From Candidatus Gallispira edinburgensis (GTDB lineage: Bacteria; Bacillota; Clostridia; Lachnospirales; CAG-274): a stretch of DNA of 64,000 nt. The DNA is taken from contig CAJFNV010000045.1 of assembly GCA_904395805.1 (NCBI GenBank), positions 19,775 through 83,774 of the forward strand, given 5' to 3'. Under the pieces are notes generated by a model. The model was not told where the DNA came from and did not search any database. It was given only the letters and a program-made list of their open reading frames with translations. Shown here piece after piece: positions 61,456 through 64,000 of the stretch. Every line of letters starts with the position of its first letter. Positions within the stretch are counted from its first letter, which is position 1. A program made the translations under genes and the position numbers.

Positions 61456-61568
61456 ATTTTTACCTTTCTAAACTATACATCTGTTTAATTATACATTATT
61501 TTCCCCTTAAAATAAATAGATATCTGGCTTATTAAAAAATTTGTAATTTTTTTGTTATCTAATTCCCC

Positions 61569-61596
61569 TTGACTTTTTTCATGAATAATATATAAT
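61569..61596 (+). promoter_or_regulatory. Promoter of ssrA
   Basis: TTGACT (61569-61574), 16-base spacer, TATAAT (61591-61596), 22 bases before the mature 5' end. Confidence 0.75.
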
Positions 61597-61617
61597 TAAA
61601 TAGCACAAATTAATTAT

Positions 61618-61961
61618 GGGGATGCAATGGTTTCGACGGGGATTTTGAAATCCGGGATAGCCATTGGAGGCGGGAGACTCCTTAAAAGCCCAACTTTTAA
61701 ATAATAAAAGACAAAGATTTAGAATTAGTAGCAGCCTAATTGCTGCTCGCTGACCTTAGGTTTTCCGCAGCTTAAGACTCAGCGCCGACTTGCGGAGCAC
61801 TTTTACTGCAAAGCTTTGAGCAGTAAAAAGATCTATGAAGCTACCAAGGACTGCAGCCTGTCTGCCGGCAGCAGTCTGAGGGAATTAATATAGACAGACT
61901 GTAATGGGAGAAGTCCTGGACAACGGATTTTCGGACAGGGGTTCGATTCCCCTCATCTCCA
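61618..61961 (+). ncRNA. ssrA: Transfer-messenger RNA (tmRNA)
   Basis: The 5' end GGGGATGCAATGGTTTCGAC and the 3' end GGTTCGATTCCCCTCATCTC are characteristic. GGGGAUG (61618-61624) pairs with CAUCUCC (61954-61960) as acceptor stem. Discriminator A is at 61961 and the CCA is not encoded. The tag frame ends KDKDLELVAA and TAA at 61737-61739, with the stop inside the GCAGC/GCTGC stem. tmRNA rescues stalled ribosomes and tags proteins for degradation. The resume codon is unusual (no GCN). It is the likely integration site of the element to the right. Confidence 0.95.
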
Positions 61962-61965
61962 TCAC
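61938..61965 (+). mobile_element. Probable attachment site of the integrated element (att, ssrA 3' end)
   Basis: The T-arm and acceptor 3' part of ssrA (61938-61961) ends 228 bases before a tyrosine integrase gene reading towards it. This is a classic integration point, since the crossover recreates an intact ssrA. The second copy of the core is expected at the far end of the element, outside the window, so the exact core cannot be set. Confidence 0.6.
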
Positions 61966-62080
61966 TTTTTATATGATTTGAAAGTTTTTGATTTGGGTTT
62001 CAAAACCCGCATAATAAGCCGGTTTCAAAGAATAAAATCAGAATTATTTCCACTTGTTGTATTATATAAACTTGTTCTAT

Positions 62081-62144
62081 TTTACCGTGTTTTACCGTTT
62101 ATTATCGTCTGTTATCGGAGAAATTGGTGTCCAAATTGGTGTCC
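62081..62144. repeat. Direct repeats between ssrA and the integrase (possible arm-type sites)
   Basis: TTTACCGT occurs at 62081-62088 and 62091-62098, and AAATTGGTGTCC occurs twice in tandem (62121-62132, 62133-62144). Such direct repeats next to an integrase gene can be arm-binding sites. The second pair also encodes LDTNLDTN on the minus strand in a frame after the integrase stop, so it may be a relic of a longer integrase. Confidence 0.4.
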
Positions 62145-62188
62145 AAATGATTATTAAAATTTACATTAATAGTTTATTTTTTTGAACA

Positions 62189-63364
62189 TTAAATTGAATC
62201 CATTAAGTTAATAGCTTTAACCTTTTGCTCTTCTAAAATATGTATGTAAATATTTTGGGTTATTGTAGGATTGTGGTGCCCCAAAAGTTTACTAACAGTT
62301 TGAACATCAATCCCGTTTCTAAACAGACGACTAGCAAAAGTATGTCTTAATGTATGTATTCCTTTATATTCAATGCCATATCTTTCACAGAATCTTTTGA
62401 AATCCCTGCGGTAATTATTATCACTAAAAGGTTCTCCTTTAAGATTACATACAACATACTCACTATTAATACCTTGAATATCATTTCTTTTTTTAAGCTC
62501 GCATAACATTTCCAATGATGTTTTATTCAAGGCAATTGTTCTATAAGAACTTTTTGTTTTGGGTAGTGTTAATATTTTTTTCTTATTTCCATTGCCGCTT
62601 ATTGTTTCTAATGTGGCTACAACTTTCAACATACAGTTATTCAAATCGACCATTTCCCATTTTAATCCTAATAATTCCCCTAATCTCATACCCGTATTTA
62701 ATAATAATAAGTATGAAGGAGATGCTCTATATAATTTACTGTGATTATAAAAGGAATCATAAATACCAACTTTGATCAGTTCAGTTTCTTGCGTAGTGTA
62801 TTCACACATATCTTTTGGTTTTATTAAATTAGTATGCACATTAGGAAGTACGACTCCATCACAGGGGTTTTTGTTTATATCACCCATTTTTACTGCATGT
62901 TTATATACCCTGTTCAAAAGACTATATGTTTTTTCAATTGTCTTGTTGGCATAATGGTCTTTTTCATTATCTATCAATCGCTGAATATCAATATTTTTAA
63001 TTTCAGATAGTTTTTTGTTGCCTATTGTATATTTAATATGTCCACTGAAAACTGTACAATCTCTGTAAAAGGTTGTCTCTTTTACTTGCAACTTTTGATA
63101 TGAATTAAGCCAGTTTTCGATATAATCATTCAAAGTAATATCATTTACGTAAATATCACCTAAAAGCATTTGCTTCTTATACTCTTTTAACTTTTTAGCA
63201 ACTATCTGTTTTCCTTTTTTGATATCACTACTAGAAAAATATTTTATAAGCGGTTTTCCATGTGTGTCTGTACCATATTGTATTTTTGCACACCATTTTT
63301 GTTTCGGTTCAGAAAAAAATACACTCCCATCACCATTGTCCCTTTTAATTTTTTTATTAGTCAT
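62189..63364 (-). CDS. int: Tyrosine site-specific integrase (phage/ICE type)
   Basis: A 391-residue tyrosine recombinase. The basic N-terminal AP2-like DNA-binding part (GDGSVFFSEPKQKWCAKIQY), the SAM-like core-binding domain (about residues 75-165, TLNDYIENWLNSYQKLQVKE) and the catalytic domain carry RLGELLGLKWEMVD (Arg), HTLRHTFASRLFRNG (HxxR) and LGHHNPTITQNIYIH (His, Tyr) near the C-terminus. It integrates and excises the element at ssrA. No normal chromosomal XerC/D role fits, because an excisionase-like gene and dUTPase-like gene follow on the same strand. Confidence 0.93.
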   Translation of the reverse strand: MTNKKIKRDNGDGSVFFSEPKQKWCAKIQYGTDTHGKPLIKYFSSSDIKKGKQIVAKKLKEYKKQMLLGDIYVNDITLNDYIENWLNSYQKLQVKETTFYRDCTVFSGHIKYTIGNKKLSEIKNIDIQRLIDNEKDHYANKTIEKTYSLLNRVYKHAVKMGDINKNPCDGVVLPNVHTNLIKPKDMCEYTTQETELIKVGIYDSFYNHSKLYRASPSYLLLLNTGMRLGELLGLKWEMVDLNNCMLKVVATLETISGNGNKKKILTLPKTKSSYRTIALNKTSLEMLCELKKRNDIQGINSEYVVCNLKGEPFSDNNYRRDFKRFCERYGIEYKGIHTLRHTFASRLFRNGIDVQTVSKLLGHHNPTITQNIYIHILEEQKVKAINLMDSI

Positions 63365-63420
63365 ATCATCACCCCGATTGTTGTGTAAATCAATTTTTAT
63401 GGTTTCTGACTATTAAAAAA

Positions 63421-63463
63421 ATTGTTGGACAATATTATTATAGCATATCTATTGCCCAACAAT
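63421..63463 (-). promoter_or_regulatory. Inverted repeat in the xis-int gap: operator/promoter or terminator
   Basis: ATTGTTGGACAATA (63421-63434) and TATTGCCCAACAAT (63450-63463) are complements with one mismatch. On the minus strand the stem is followed by seven T, so it can end the xis transcript. The same stretch holds TATAAT (63442-63437) with TTGATT 18 bases upstream (63466-63461), a possible int promoter within the arms. Confidence 0.5.
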
Positions 63464-63469
63464 CAATAT

Positions 63470-63646
63470 TTAATAGTTCTTCTCCATGCTATTCACTATC
63501 CAAGAATCTAACCTTTTCTCCGAAATATAATAACACTTTCCTATTTTAGTTACAGGTAATACACCTGAATGAATCAATTCATACAATTTTGTTTTACCAC
63601 AACATAGTACATGCTGCATTTCCTTGGTGTTAAGTAATCTGTCCAT
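63470..63646 (-). CDS. Excisionase/MerR-like small HTH DNA-binding protein
   Basis: A 58-residue protein translated from an ATG at 63646 to a TAA at 63470. MDRLLNTKEMQHVLCCGKTK with LYELIHSGVLPVTKIGKCYY and ISEKRLDSWI is the excisionase-type winged-helix layout of small DNA-binding proteins. It lies 9 bases after the dUTPase-like gene and before the integrase, a normal int-xis arrangement. It would steer integrase towards excision or act as a repressor. It is too short for a full HTH repressor. Confidence 0.8.
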   Translation of the reverse strand: MDRLLNTKEMQHVLCCGKTKLYELIHSGVLPVTKIGKCYYISEKRLDSWIVNSMEKNY

Positions 63647-63654
63647 TCACTCAC

Positions 63655-63999
63655 CTACTTACCGCTGCTACCTAACTTACCATTGCCCCTGCCTGTCTTA
63701 CTCTTATCTATAGTTATCTCAGGTACAACCCTAACATTCAAATCATTGTGAGTACTATGTACTACACCTTGAAAGATAGCCTTGCTCAGTGAATAAAAAA
63801 TAGCATCTTTATACTTAGGGTGAGAGTCCTTATATATATCAAGCCAATGTTCATTACCTTCATAAAATATCACAGCCTTGTCATTTGTATTTGTAGTGGC
63901 AAGAAACCATTCCCCTCTGTAGCTTGAATCAATAACACCTGCACTGTACTTTATGCCCTTGCTGCCCGTTGAGCCTCTCTCATGTATCTGTATGTAATA
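63655..63999 (-). CDS. dUTPase-like protein (partial, N-terminus outside window)
   Basis: The C-terminal 115 residues are visible. ERGSTGSKGIKYSAG is like dUTPase motif 2 (RSS/GxxxKG), GVIDSSYRGEW matches motif 3 (GVIDxxYRGE) and the end GRGNGKLGSSGK is like the C-terminal motif 5 (RGxxGFGSTG), although the phenylalanine is replaced by leucine. dUTPases convert dUTP to dUMP, and phages use them to protect their DNA. Codon use is normal for the element. The start lies outside the window, so length and the first motif cannot be checked. It sits 9 bases before the xis-like gene. Confidence 0.75.
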   Translation of the reverse strand, partial: YYIQIHERGSTGSKGIKYSAGVIDSSYRGEWFLATTNTNDKAVIFYEGNEHWLDIYKDSHPKYKDAIFYSLSKAIFQGVVHSTHNDLNVRVVPEITIDKSKTGRGNGKLGSSGK

Positions 64000-64000
64000 A

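Noticed and set aside
61618..61961. tRNA gene suggested by the GGTTCGATTCC T-arm
   Set aside because: The T-arm belongs to the tmRNA, which has the matching 5' half and tag frame. No free tRNA or rRNA gene was seen.
63421..63463. Start of a CRISPR array or short tandem repeat
   Set aside because: Only one inverted repeat pair is present and there are no regularly spaced copies. No CRISPR array was found anywhere in the window.

Overview
The window is a low-GC, gene-dense chromosome segment that looks like an anaerobic, probably spore-forming, gut-type Clostridia (Lachnospiraceae-like). The evidence is a rubrerythrin, an electron-bifurcating NfnAB pair, a BofA-type protein, a DnaD/DnaI pair, a cysteine T-box, a hexuronate pathway, a GH43 enzyme, and palindromic repeats of the kind common in gut Firmicutes. 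Almost everything up to about 61.6 kb is ordinary core or lineage-specific chromosome. No tRNA, rRNA or CRISPR array was seen.

Layout. 1-2.4 kb: the 5' part of a phosphate-binding lipoprotein (pstS) with a Pho-like box, then a run of very small proteins ending in a frameshifted remnant. 2.6-6.2 kb: CorA, a glyoxalase-fold protein, a metallo-hydrolase, a tandem pair of small membrane proteins, and rubrerythrin with an odd nested inverted repeat. 6.7-8.4 kb: a BlaI-type repressor with an M56 peptidase. 8.5-15 kb: EcsC and AI-2E-type proteins, PepD, UPF0210 with an ACT protein, and a CcdA-TlpA fusion. 15-23.5 kb: an SLH-anchored SGNH esterase, Nudix, DnaI/DnaD, DusB, BirA and a PEGA protein. 23.7-28.5 kb: NfnAB, MATE, AbrB and IspF, followed by a MITE-like repeat.

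28.7-34.9 kb: XRE and SLOG proteins, then a cysteine operon (promoter, Cys T-box, cysE, cysS, mrnC, rlmB) and an Mrp ATPase. 35-43.7 kb: an AraC regulator divergent from GH43, TPP-riboswitch-controlled thiC, Lrp, and pncB-HAD-galE-GNAT. 43.7-50.8 kb: an orphan HipA-like kinase, the uxaB-uxaA-uxaC operon and a secreted stalk-domain protein. 50.8-61.5 kb, mostly minus strand: cysteine desulfurase, a large membrane protein, RsmE, PrmA, Nudix, a uracil-DNA glycosylase without cysteines, rhomboid protease, BofA-like protein and a tandem GT2 glycosyltransferase.

At 61.6 kb lies ssrA (tmRNA). A tyrosine integrase, an excisionase-like protein and a partial dUTPase-like protein follow it directly, so the right end is most likely the integrase end of a prophage or integrative element inserted at the 3' end of ssrA and continuing beyond the window.

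Functional links: UxaC, UxaB and UxaA form a galacturonate route (UxaC also accepts glucuronate), which fits with GH43 and the rhamnogalacturonan-type esterase for plant polysaccharide use. CysE, CysS and cysteine desulfurase cover cysteine synthesis and use. No clearly new multi-gene system was recognised. The best candidates for novelty are the orphan HipA-like kinase, the ssrA-integrated element with a possible integrase/excisionase switch, the unusual tmRNA tag, and several structured repeats, one of which supplies the end of a coding gene.
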